Of a DNA stretch of 64,000 bases, positions 8,328 through 16,999 are shown piece after piece. The stretch comes from Ruegeria sp. THAF57. Its GTDB lineage: Bacteria > Pseudomonadota > Alphaproteobacteria > Rhodobacterales > Rhodobacteraceae. The translations under genes and the position numbers were made by a program. The notes beneath the pieces are model-generated. The model did no database searches, had not been told where the DNA came from, and worked only from the letters and a program-made list of their open reading frames with translations. Position 1 is the stretch's first letter. The number at the start of each line of letters is the position of its first letter. The stretch is taken from positions 744,001 through 808,000 of the forward strand of contig NZ_CAIWNQ010000001.1 of the NCBI RefSeq assembly GCF_903914075.1, written 5' to 3'.

Positions 8328-10121
8328 CTATTCGCCCAGCGCAATCCCTTCGCGGCGTGGATCGGCCCCGCCGGTCAAAACATCACCGATCTCGATGGCG
8401 TGCAGGCCCGAGGTCAGGTCACGCGGATTGACCTCGTATCCCAGCGTCGTCAGCGCATCGACGAACCCCTCGGCCGATGTCCCCTGTTCGACATCGTAGG
8501 TGCCAAAACGATTGACCAGATGGGGCATTGACAAGGCCTGCTGCACGTCCATGCCCCAATCCGCCCACGCAATGATTGACTTGGCAACATAACCGATAAT
8601 TCGGCTTCCACCGGGTGAACCGATGGCCAGAACCGGTTTGCCGTCCTGCATTACAATGGTCGGGCTCATCGACGAACGGGGGCGTTTGCCCGGTTCAAGG
8701 CGGTTCGCGATCGGAACACCATTGCTGTGGGTTTTGAACGAGAAATCCGTCAGTTCATTGTTCAGTAAGAACCCGTTGGTCATCAATCGGGACCCGAACC
8801 CGTTTTCAATCGTCGTAGTCATCGACAAGACGTTTCCGTACTGATCAACGATCGAAATATGAGAAGTCGACGGCAATTCCAGCGACACGTCGTCCGCCCA
8901 ATTCGACGAATGCTCGAATTCGGGGTTGCCGGGTGTTGCATCAATCAGAGCCGCATCGCCGCTCATCAAGGCGCCACGTTCCGACAGGTAGGCCGGATCA
9001 ACCAGCCCTTTTGTCGGCATCGGGACAAAGTCGTGATCCGCCATGTACCGCCCGCGATCCGCAAAAGCCAGGCGCGAGGCGTCGCCGATCAGTCGCCAAG
9101 AATTGATATCCTCGGGCCCCATCGCCGCGAGGTCATAGCCATCCAGCATGCCCAAAATCTGACCCACAGTCAGCGCACCAGAGGAAGGCGGTCCCATTCC
9201 GCACACCTCATAGGCGCGATACGCCGCACAGACGGGTTCGCGTTCAATCACCTGATACAGCGCCAAATCAATTCCCGACAGAACCCCCGGATTCCCCGGT
9301 GCGCTCCGCACCGTGTTGACGATACCCGCGGCGACCTCGCCCCCGTAAAAACCCGCTGATCCTTCGCTGGCAAGAACGCGCAGAGTGTCCGCATAGTCGG
9401 GGTTCATCAGGCGCTGGCCCTGTGCCAATGGCGCCCCATCAGGCAGGAAATACGCGGCGGTCGCCGGGAAACGCGACAGGCGTTCGGCGTCTTTTTCCAC
9501 AAGGCCGGCCAAACGCGGAGATACAAGAAACCCTTCATCAGCCAGCGCGATCCCATCGGCGAACAGTCTGGGCCACGGGCTGCGGCCCCAGCGCCGGTGC
9601 GCCTCTTCCAGCAAAGCAGGCGTGCCCGGAGTGCCCACCGACAGACCACCCACGACGGCGTCAAAGAATTTCAGCGGTTCGCCATTTTCATCTTGGAACA
9701 GCCGGTGATTTGCCTCCAACGGCGCGGTTTCGCGCCCGTCCAGCGTCGTCAGTTCGCCAGTGGCGGCGTCGTACCAAACAAGAAACGCCCCACCGCCCAG
9801 ACCGGACGACTGCGGCTCGACCAGGCCAAGCACAACTTGTACAGCTACCATCGCATCCGCAGCCGATCCACCGGCCCGCAAGACCTTGGCCCCAGCTTCC
9901 ACGGCCAACGGGTTCGCGGCTGCCACCATCCAATTCTGCGAAGAAACCGGCGCGCCAGCCAGTTTCGCCTCAAGCGAGGCGATCACTTCTTCGGTCAGGC
10001 CCTGAACCTGCCCTTCCGAGGCACCTTCGGGGGCAACAGCGTCGGCTGTCTCTTGTGCGAACAAAGGGCCGGAAATTGCCATTGCGGTCGCGAACAACCC
10101 TGAAATCAGACTTCTTTTCAT
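8328..10121 (-). CDS. ggt: Gamma-glutamyltransferase, periplasmic
   Basis: The 597-residue precursor has a signal peptide (MKRSLISGLFATAMAISGPLFA, cleavage probably after FA). The large-subunit landmarks are LRAGGSAADAMVAVQ and SSGLGGGAFLVW. The autocatalytic cleavage/nucleophile site is at PSTSHISIVD, with Thr419 aligning with the nucleophilic Thr of known Ggt enzymes. The small subunit carries SSMSPTIV and GSPGGSRI. The enzyme hydrolyses or transfers gamma-glutamyl groups of glutathione and related peptides. AGGAGG lies just upstream of the ATG. It is followed closely by the D-2-hydroxyacid dehydrogenase gene. Confidence 0.92.
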   Translation of the reverse strand: MKRSLISGLFATAMAISGPLFAQETADAVAPEGASEGQVQGLTEEVIASLEAKLAGAPVSSQNWMVAAANPLAVEAGAKVLRAGGSAADAMVAVQVVLGLVEPQSSGLGGGAFLVWYDAATGELTTLDGRETAPLEANHRLFQDENGEPLKFFDAVVGGLSVGTPGTPALLEEAHRRWGRSPWPRLFADGIALADEGFLVSPRLAGLVEKDAERLSRFPATAAYFLPDGAPLAQGQRLMNPDYADTLRVLASEGSAGFYGGEVAAGIVNTVRSAPGNPGVLSGIDLALYQVIEREPVCAAYRAYEVCGMGPPSSGALTVGQILGMLDGYDLAAMGPEDINSWRLIGDASRLAFADRGRYMADHDFVPMPTKGLVDPAYLSERGALMSGDAALIDATPGNPEFEHSSNWADDVSLELPSTSHISIVDQYGNVLSMTTTIENGFGSRLMTNGFLLNNELTDFSFKTHSNGVPIANRLEPGKRPRSSMSPTIVMQDGKPVLAIGSPGGSRIIGYVAKSIIAWADWGMDVQQALSMPHLVNRFGTYDVEQGTSAEGFVDALTTLGYEVNPRDLTSGLHAIEIGDVLTGGADPRREGIALGE

Positions 10122-10166
10122 ATTATCCTCCTGAAAAAACGTAAATTTACGGGCTGCCGCACATTC

Positions 10167-11153
10167 CTACAGCATGGCAGGAACCACTTGGTCTGGCGGG
10201 CGGTGGCCGTCTTCGAACGTCTTGATATTGATAATGACTTTCTCACCCATCTCGATCCGCCCTTCCAGTGTGGCAGACCCCATATGCGGCAGCAGAACGA
10301 CATTCGGCAACTGCCGCAGGCGCGGGTTCACATCCGTCCCGTGTTCGTAAACGTCCAGCCCTGCCCCCGCGATATCGCCGGACCGGATCAGGCGGGTCAG
10401 CGCGTTTTCGTCAAGCACTTCCCCCCGCGAGGTGTTCACGATTACTGCCGAAGGTTTCATCAGCTTCAATCGCCGCGCATTCATCAGGTGGAACGTGGAC
10501 GGTGTGGATGGGCAGTTGATCGAGATGACATCCATCCGCGCAACCATCTGGTCCAAGCTTTCCCAATAGGTCGCTTCCAACTCTTGTTCCGTTTCGGGGC
10601 GAAGCCTGCGGCGGTTGTGGTAATGAACCTGCATCCCAAAGGCGCTGGCCCGGCGCGCCACGGCCTGACCAATGCGCCCCATGCCCAAAATACCAAGACG
10701 CCGGCCACCGATGCGGCCACCCAGCAGGGCGTTCGGGGCCCAGCCCTCCCACTCACCTTTTTGCATCACCGACAGCCCCTCGGGGATACGCCGCGTAACG
10801 GCAAGTATCAGCGCCATGGTCATGTCGGCGGTATCATCGGTCAGAACACCCGGAGTGTTCGAGACAAGAATGCCCCGCTGCCGCGCGGTTGCGACGTCGA
10901 TATTGTCGACCCCTGCCCCATAATTCGCGATCAAGCGCAGGTTTTCACCCGCCTGCCCCAGCAATCCGCCGTCAATTGTGTCTGTGACCGTCGGCACAAG
11001 GACATCCGCGCTTTGGACTGCGGCGACCAGTTCATCGCGGGACATTGGGGTGTCCTCGGTCCGCAACTGAACGTCGAACAATTCGCTCAACCGGGTTTCT
11101 ACCGCCTCGGGCAACCGTCGCGTTACGACAACACTCAGACGTTCTCTTGGCAC
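10167..11153 (-). CDS. D-isomer 2-hydroxyacid dehydrogenase (glyoxylate/hydroxypyruvate reductase type)
   Basis: The family core is clear: ANYGAGVDNIDV, the NAD(P) loop GILGMGRIGQAVARRA, NTSRGEVLDENAL with the catalytic Arg, and LLPHMGSAT with the catalytic His. The open frame extends to 11276, but a GTG at 11153 has a GGGAG 7 nt upstream and gives 328 residues, the usual family length. An ATG at 11192 is the alternative start. It probably reduces glyoxylate or hydroxypyruvate. It lies upstream of ggt on the same strand, 45 bp away, so a three-gene unit with ggt and the FAD dehydrogenase is possible. Confidence 0.8.
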   Translation of the reverse strand: MPRERLSVVVTRRLPEAVETRLSELFDVQLRTEDTPMSRDELVAAVQSADVLVPTVTDTIDGGLLGQAGENLRLIANYGAGVDNIDVATARQRGILVSNTPGVLTDDTADMTMALILAVTRRIPEGLSVMQKGEWEGWAPNALLGGRIGGRRLGILGMGRIGQAVARRASAFGMQVHYHNRRRLRPETEQELEATYWESLDQMVARMDVISINCPSTPSTFHLMNARRLKLMKPSAVIVNTSRGEVLDENALTRLIRSGDIAGAGLDVYEHGTDVNPRLRQLPNVVLLPHMGSATLEGRIEMGEKVIINIKTFEDGHRPPDQVVPAML

Positions 11154-11291
11154 CTGTGCACTCCCACTGCTTTGCAAACCTTCGCGCGCCATGGCATCGT
11201 GGCGCAGGATAAGGCGGGGCACAAGAACCCCCGAGGCATTGAGTCGACCTTTTTTCGAAACAAGATCAACAGGCACAAGAGCAGACAGTCC

Positions 11292-11813
11292 GTGAGTGGT
11301 ATTCTACCCCTAAAGCGCCGTTTGACGGCGGTTTTGTCCGCATTTCTGGTTCTGGCTGGCGCAGTCGCCGCCAGCGCGCAGGATAAGCGCGGTCAGGTGA
11401 CCAATCTGCCACTGCCCCGATATGTTTCGATGAAAGCCGCCGAAGGCAATGTACGTCGCGGCCCGTCCCTGACCCATAGAATCGACTGGGTCTTCAAACG
11501 CCGTGGAATGCCCCTGCAGATCACAGCCGAATATGGAAACTGGCGCAAGGTTCAGGACCGCGACGGGGCCGGTGGCTGGGTACACTATGCGTTGTTGTCT
11601 GGCGTTCGCACAGTCCTGATCGAATCTGACATGCTGCCCGTTTATGCCAACCCGGATCCGAACTCGCAGGTCAGCGCACAGTTCGAATCCGGCGTGGTCG
11701 CCCGACTTGGAAGCTGTACCATTGACTGGTGCCGAATTTCGGCTGGCGGATACAAGGGCTGGACCCTCAAGTCGAACCTTTGGGGGGTCGATCCCTCGGA
11801 AATCAGGGAGTGA
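11292..11813 (+). CDS. Exported SH3-domain protein
   Basis: From the GTG at 11292 the protein has 173 residues: a signal peptide (RRLTAVLSAFLVLAGAVAASAQ) followed by two bacterial SH3-like repeats. NVRRGPSLTHRIDWVFKRRG with WRKVQDRDGAGGWVH forms the first, and WCRISAGGYKGWTLKSNLWG closes the second. Such COG3807-type periplasmic proteins probably bind the cell wall or peptides. The function is unproven. The ribosome-binding site is weak, so the start is uncertain. It is divergent from the 2-hydroxyacid dehydrogenase gene. Confidence 0.75.
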   Translation: MSGILPLKRRLTAVLSAFLVLAGAVAASAQDKRGQVTNLPLPRYVSMKAAEGNVRRGPSLTHRIDWVFKRRGMPLQITAEYGNWRKVQDRDGAGGWVHYALLSGVRTVLIESDMLPVYANPDPNSQVSAQFESGVVARLGSCTIDWCRISAGGYKGWTLKSNLWGVDPSEIRE

Positions 11814-11825
11814 CCTTGCCCCCCC

Positions 11826-12734
11826 TCAGGACGTGCGCTTGATGAAATCGCAGGTTAGCTTTACCAGTTCAGGTCCTACGTCCTCTTGCAGAAAATGACC
11901 CGCATTGGGCAAGATCACATGAGGTTGCCCGGCCGCGCCGGGGCAAAGACGCTGAAACACCCCGTCTATCCCGGCCATTACTTTGTCATCCGCACCAAAA
12001 GCCGTCAGGACAGGCGTTTGCAGGCCACGCAGCACACCCCACGCCCGCCGGTTCGGATCCGACTCGGGATCATCGGGCGAAGCCGGCACCAGCATCGGGA
12101 ATTGCCGCGCCCCCGCCTTGTAACTTTCGTCGGGATATGGCGCGTCATACGCCGCGATGGCCGCGTCTGATAACGGTTTCGCAGTTCCACCCTTCAAGAT
12201 TCCACCGGCTGGAAAAACAGACACTTCCTGACTGAATTTGCGCCAACTATCAAAAGCCTCTCCCATCGGCTGATCGCCGGTCGGCAGCGCTGTATTGGCG
12301 ACGACCACGCGCGCAAACCTGTCGGGCATTTCGGCCCAAAGCCTCAATCCAATCAACCCGCCCCAGTCCTGACAGAACAGCGTGATGTTGCGCAGGTCCA
12401 CCTGACGCAACCAGTCCCTCATCCAGGCGACATGGCGCGCGTAGGTGTAATCGCTGCGTTCCGTCGGCTTGTCCGATCTGCCAAACCCAATCAAATCCGG
12501 CGCAACAGCGCGATACCCCTGCTGCACAAACCCGGCAATCATATGGCGATACAAATACGACCAGCTCGGCTCTCCGTGCATCATCAACACCGGATCGGCA
12601 TCAGTAGGCCCTTCATCCACATGATGGATTCGCAATTCTCCCCCCTCGGTATCGTCGACCAAAGTGTAGTTCGGCTGAAAGTCATAATCAGCCAAACATT
12701 CAAATCGAGAGTCCGGCGTGCGTAGAAATTTCAT
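11826..12734 (-). CDS. Haloalkane dehalogenase-like alpha/beta hydrolase (HLD-I type)
   Basis: The protein has 302 residues. The oxyanion segment HGEPSWSY is at residues 53-60, the nucleophile elbow CQDWGG places Asp123 with halide-binding Trp124, the candidate acid is in FGADD (249/250), and the base is His280 in NAGHFLQED. HGEPSW and an Asp-Trp nucleophile are typical of subfamily I haloalkane dehalogenases, which replace a halogen with hydroxyl on short alkyl halides. The activity is predicted. It converges with the SH3 gene, with only 12 bp between stops. Confidence 0.82.
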   Translation of the reverse strand: MKFLRTPDSRFECLADYDFQPNYTLVDDTEGGELRIHHVDEGPTDADPVLMMHGEPSWSYLYRHMIAGFVQQGYRAVAPDLIGFGRSDKPTERSDYTYARHVAWMRDWLRQVDLRNITLFCQDWGGLIGLRLWAEMPDRFARVVVANTALPTGDQPMGEAFDSWRKFSQEVSVFPAGGILKGGTAKPLSDAAIAAYDAPYPDESYKAGARQFPMLVPASPDDPESDPNRRAWGVLRGLQTPVLTAFGADDKVMAGIDGVFQRLCPGAAGQPHVILPNAGHFLQEDVGPELVKLTCDFIKRTS

Positions 12735-13045
12735 GTGTCACCTATGATTGGGTATCCTGGCTCTTGCCAATGCTGGCCCCTTTGCGAAGTTAAGCGTAAC
12801 ACTCAAATGCCCGTAGGCCATATGAATTTAACGGCGTTTTCCTATGCGGGCGTATCAAGAAAGAGTTTTCATTCGCTCCGCAGACCCACTGCATGTCTGT
12901 CGGCACAGCGCCAAAGAAAGACCCTGAGAAAAGCTACCCCTGAGCACCAGCCTTGGGGTCAAAAGTTTTTTCCAGACCTTCCACATTTTTTTGCGGGAAA
13001 GGTCTTGAACCCTCCAAACAACAATCGTAGATAGCGCCTCACCGT
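12735..13045. other. Gene-free spacer upstream of tRNA-Gln
   Basis: I see no convincing gene in these 311 bp. AGACCTTCC (12974-12982) and GGAAAGGTCT (12996-13005) form a stem with one bulge around a T-rich loop. The promoter for the tRNA must lie here, but no clear -35/-10 pair was identified. Confidence 0.5.
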
Positions 13046-13120
13046 TGGGGTGTAGCCAAGTGGTAAGGCAGCGGTTTTTGGTACCGTGTATCGTAGGTTC
13101 GAATCCTACCACCCCAGCCA
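13046..13120 (+). tRNA. tRNA-Gln (anticodon UUG)
   Basis: The gene has a 7-bp acceptor stem (TGGGGTG with CACCCCA), a D-arm with AGCCAAGTGGTAAGGC, an anticodon stem GCGGT/ACCGT with loop TTTTGGT giving UUG, a T-arm with GGTTCGAATCC, discriminator G and an encoded CCA. It is 75 nt long with CCA. Confidence 0.95.
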
Positions 13121-13531
13121 GTCCTTCAGAACATGGAACGAGACTAGGCACTTGGGTCACCGACACCCGAAAATGCCCCCGTTTATGCCCCAGTGGTTTT
13201 GGGTGATCTGACGCCCTCTGACCTCTCCTCTAGCGGGGGTTCTATGGGGGTGGGGAATAGGTATAAGTAATGAATAGAAACAGGAGGATAGAGAGACCCG
13301 AGTAGGCATAGCGAATGTGAGCAGACATGGGCCTCCTCCTTTTCTGTTTTGAGTTTGGGATTGGGTCAGTTGGTTGAGACGAGTCGAACGATCATCTCGA
13401 AGGCCGGTGACAGCAAAGCCGGTCACGCAGTCTTCGAACACCTCTTCCACGCGAAACAGAAGCTCAGGGACGTCATCGAAGGCGCGGACAGCCAGTTTCC
13501 TGCCTAAAGGAAAAACAACCGTACTGCCTTA
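13121..13531. other. Spacer after tRNA-Gln with an orphan open frame
   Basis: No established gene is visible. One plus-strand frame is open without a usual start from 13292 to a TAA at 13505-13507 and has natural-looking composition near its end (KAGDSKAGHAVFEHLFHAK). It may be a remnant of a coding sequence. No duplicated tRNA 3' end (attachment site) was seen downstream in the window. Confidence 0.35.
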
Positions 13532-15904
13532 TCAGAACCGAACGCTTAAGTTTGCACCGAGGCCATGCTCTTGGCCGTTGGAGCGAGCTGAATAGCCATA
13601 TCCTGCCGTTAGTCTGGCCAGATCAGAAATCTGATACCCTAGCCCCAGACCAAGCACGAAACCATTTGCCCCTCGGTTTTGTCCGACTTGTGTGAACGTG
13701 CCAAATATCGGGCTCGTTACAGTGATTTCGTGCTCACTGTCTTTGTTTGCAAAGAAGTCATATTCATACCGGGCAAAGGCGATTGGGGTTAGCAAACCAC
13801 TCTCTGTCAAGAAGTCGCGTTGATAATCAACTCCAATGGAAGCGACCAGGGACTCCGCGTTCGCTTTTTCAATTGAGTAGTTGAAATCACCACCGCCAGT
13901 CTCTGTGCCTGAACCTTGTTGGATACGCCCGTAGTTCAATCCAAAAACCGTCGAAACCCTTGCACCGTTGTCCATGTTAAACAGCTTCCGTGCCTGGACG
14001 CCGGCGTGAATTCCCTCTTGGTCCAAATCAGACTTTGCCTCGCCGCCCGTAAAACCATCAACAGAAGGGTTATTCCGGCTGGCGTCCGTTTCGCCGAACA
14101 TGTAACCGATCAGCCCAGAGAACTCCCACGTTCCGGTTGTTGTACGCCCATAGACACCCACGTGATAGCTGTCGGTCGAAAAGTCCTGATCGACTTGATC
14201 GTGCTCATCCATGGAGGACGTCCCGAAACCTGCATACACGCCGACCACACCTCTATTGGTACTTGCAACATCCGCTCCGACCAAAATGGTGCCCAGCGAA
14301 TAGTCGAATGTGCCAAGGCCGTTACTTCCATCAACGTCCCCGCTTACATAGGCCGTGTCGATCCACCAGCGCCGATCAGAGCAGTCGATTGCGCCACTAG
14401 GGTTCTGGGCCGTGTCGATGCCGCCTGATGCAACCGGTTGATCCTCATCGCCGAAACCGACCGCTTGATACTTGCGGCAGTCAGCGTGGCTCAGAACTGT
14501 GTTGGTTATCAGGTCCAATTGCTCAAGCCCAATGGTCAAGTTGGAGGAATAAGGCTCCGCGTGCACACGGTTAAACCCTGCCAGACCTGAATTGGTAAGC
14601 GTGTTTACGGCATTACCCAAGGTTGACCCATTGGTCAGATTGGTTCCGGGTGACATGTTTGTGGTGTTGGCCACCGCGCCAGCCAGATTGCTGGCATTTG
14701 GCGAATTGGTAACTGCTGGGTTCTGAGGTAAGCTTGAGACCGGTTGCGCCGTGAATGCTATATCAATCTGACCATCTGTGGTCGGCGTGTTTGCTATCGT
14801 CAAATTAGACAACGCAGGAAGAGATCCTCCTGCAACAAGCGTCGGCGAGTCTCCATCAAACCTGGAAGCCCGAAAAACAGTGTAATTGTTGCCAGCAGCA
14901 TAATCTTGTGCAGCCAGACCAGGTTGGGCAGCCTCTACTTGAATTGTGGCGCGGTTAATCCCTGTAACTGGCCCGCTGGATGACACCAAGTCAGCTTTCT
15001 GCCCGGCCGTCGGATCGACTTCAGTTAAGAGCCGTGACCCAGTTTCAAAGGCGATTCCGCCACTGTTGTTGAGTGTACCAATTGAAAAGCCTGGCGAAAG
15101 CACCCCGCCGTTCTTAACTGTGAAGTTGAATGCGTTCACGGTTCCCGCTCCGGCCAGCGTGCCAAAGTTCTCAAAATTTACGGTGTTCAAACTGCTTGCC
15201 GCATCAAGCCGAACGGTTGTACCTGCGGCTATCGCCATATCGCTGGTCGAAGAAATCGAACTATTCGTCAGCGTGAAGTCAGAAGCCTCTGCAATCCGGG
15301 TTTGGATAAAATACGCCCCGAAAACCACCTCGGTCGCCCCCATAACAGTCAGGTTGTCATAGGTTAACGGTCGGTCAGACTGGAAGTAGACTTCAGTGGG
15401 GTCGATATTCGCCCCGTTGAATGGAGCGAATGTCATTGACCTTCCGGAACCGATCGACGTTCCAATAAGGTTCACTCGGAGCTTCCCGTTGATGTTTGTC
15501 GCCAAGGCTTCTCGGGAAACAAAGTCTCCGCTGCCCGCCGCGACATCAACATTCAGAAGAGTTAAAACTGAAGCATTGCTTGGAACGGTATTTTGGCCGG
15601 GAACGTACAACTCAATTTCACCTGAGGGCGTGATTGAGGAGTTTCCAATTGTTAGTCCTGTAATGGGCCCGTTTGGGATCGGAAGACACGTGCGTTCCGT
15701 CGTTGAGATTATTTGATTAACGCGAGTGCTTTCAGATCCAGAAGAGTACTCTATCCGAGGAGAACCCAATTCTACGCAGGCTTGCGAGCTTTGAGCTTGC
15801 GCGTCGTCCGTCACCAGCACAAAAGCCAAGGCTCCCAGTGTTGAATTAATGAAAACTGAACGCTGAGAGTACGGTGCTGCAGGTACCGAGCTAATTTCTT
15901 CCAT
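13532..15904 (-). CDS. Autotransporter (type V) outer-membrane protein
   Basis: The protein has 790 residues. A signal-like segment (STLGALAFVLVTDDAQAQ) ends near residue 38. The passenger region (about 40-480) is rich in Thr, Asn, Ser and Gly and has the beta-helix style NFENFGTLAGAGTVNAF followed by NGGVLSPGFSIGTLNNSGG, seen in PEP/autotransporter passengers. The C-terminal third (about 530-790) reads as alternating beta strands and ends in NLSVRF; a terminal Phe is typical of beta-barrel outer-membrane proteins. GGGGAG lies 7 nt before the ATG. Base composition is visibly poorer in GC than in neighbouring genes, and together with the tRNA next door this suggests acquisition by transfer. 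The passenger's role (adhesion or other) is unknown. Confidence 0.85.
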   Translation of the reverse strand: MEEISSVPAAPYSQRSVFINSTLGALAFVLVTDDAQAQSSQACVELGSPRIEYSSGSESTRVNQIISTTERTCLPIPNGPITGLTIGNSSITPSGEIELYVPGQNTVPSNASVLTLLNVDVAAGSGDFVSREALATNINGKLRVNLIGTSIGSGRSMTFAPFNGANIDPTEVYFQSDRPLTYDNLTVMGATEVVFGAYFIQTRIAEASDFTLTNSSISSTSDMAIAAGTTVRLDAASSLNTVNFENFGTLAGAGTVNAFNFTVKNGGVLSPGFSIGTLNNSGGIAFETGSRLLTEVDPTAGQKADLVSSSGPVTGINRATIQVEAAQPGLAAQDYAAGNNYTVFRASRFDGDSPTLVAGGSLPALSNLTIANTPTTDGQIDIAFTAQPVSSLPQNPAVTNSPNASNLAGAVANTTNMSPGTNLTNGSTLGNAVNTLTNSGLAGFNRVHAEPYSSNLTIGLEQLDLITNTVLSHADCRKYQAVGFGDEDQPVASGGIDTAQNPSGAIDCSDRRWWIDTAYVSGDVDGSNGLGTFDYSLGTILVGADVASTNRGVVGVYAGFGTSSMDEHDQVDQDFSTDSYHVGVYGRTTTGTWEFSGLIGYMFGETDASRNNPSVDGFTGGEAKSDLDQEGIHAGVQARKLFNMDNGARVSTVFGLNYGRIQQGSGTETGGGDFNYSIEKANAESLVASIGVDYQRDFLTESGLLTPIAFARYEYDFFANKDSEHEITVTSPIFGTFTQVGQNRGANGFVLGLGLGYQISDLARLTAGYGYSARSNGQEHGLGANLSVRF

Positions 15905-16999
15905 CCGATTGCTCCCCTAACTTCACAAACGAGAGTACACCCTAATGTGAAACACAGTGAGTTTTTTTGAGTGCTTTATAATATTGAACAACTGACTGCT
16001 TTGGGCTCCCACCAGCCGTTCGCTGCACTTAGCTCGAACGCCCGCTCAGTCCCGCCATCACCAGCGACCAGTCTTCAGCCTCTGGAATGACTCGTCAACC
16101 GTCCCGCCAGCGCCGAAGGACGGTGCTCAGCGGTCAAAATGCCCCGTGCTTGCCCTCCAAATGCCCCCGAAACCGCCCCTGTTTCTTGGGCTAGTCGGAA
16201 AAGCTCTTAGATTTCATCGGACGGCAAGGTTTTGACTTCAAGCTGAAGAAGCCCTGACTGCCCCAAAGAACACAGCTGACGTTCCTGATTGGGTTGAACA
16301 GCCAGCGTCGTCTTCTCGTCTCAGGAGCCGTTATCATAACAGCCAGAACTCGGCGCATCTAATCACAGGTCAATCCCCTCCGGACCGTTCTCTTCGATCG
16401 CAAGGTGCGGCCTCAACCTCATGCGGCGCCACCAACAGGCGGGCGCGGTTCAACCGTCATGTTCATGTCCCCAATCCAAGGGCACCCTGCGGATCACGGC
16501 GCCGGTCATTCGAGCGGTTGGTCGGAATTGATGTTTCCACCGCAAGCCGAGGCGTAACCTCAGCCATTTCAAGATCGAACAGAAACAGCCCTAATTCACC
16601 ACCCAGCACCACCTTGCCGGTCTGAGTAGTCTCAACACGGCTCCCGATGACTTCGCCAGGAGGCCAGTGGCGCCATCTTATTACCTCAGGCAGCGGGGTC
16701 GGTTTCGAGCCCGACCTGTCCGGGCAACGTGAACTAGCGGTCGAGGTCCGACACGCACCGCTGAGTTTTACGCGAATGCTTGGCGCGAGGTCAGGCGCTT
16801 AACTTAAGCTCTGATGACTTCAACACTCAGCATCGAATTTCACATCAGAACCATCGTTGGCTCCTCAGCGTCCAAGGCCGCTCAATACTGAACCAATTCG
16901 CAATTCTTCCCTAGATCGAATGCTACTTATTATGCCTTGAGCTAGCTTCAAGACGATTGCGGGTATTCCTAACTCTTGCCGAAAAACTGGCCCAGCTTT
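15905..16999. other. Degenerate DNA between autotransporter and sugar operon
   Basis: No intact gene is recognisable in about 1.1 kb. On the minus strand one frame is open from 16798 to a TGA at 16463-16465 without an obvious start. It is followed by two tiny frames, 16466-16419 (starts MNMTVEP) and 16422-16363 (starts MRLRPHL), each beginning on an ATGA overlap with the frame before. This looks like the residue of compact, possibly phage-like, coding DNA, but no family is recognised. Confidence 0.4.
16145..16235 (+). repeat. Diverged repeat, copy A
   Basis: The 91-nt segment aligns along its length with 29325-29414 at roughly two thirds identity by eye. The shared core includes AAATGCCCC and GTTTCT..GGCTAG..GGAAA. 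In one frame both copies read MPxKxPxFLxLxGKxL, so the similarity may be of coding origin. Confidence 0.5.

Noticed and set aside
10188-11291. Long upstream extension of the SH3-protein frame
   Set aside because: It is antisense to the 2-hydroxyacid dehydrogenase gene and lies upstream of the signal peptide; the real start is near 11292.
12855-13166. Minus-strand 103-codon open frame across the tRNA
   Set aside because: It is antisense to tRNA-Gln (VGFEPTIHGTKNRC is the translated tRNA complement), a common false gene.
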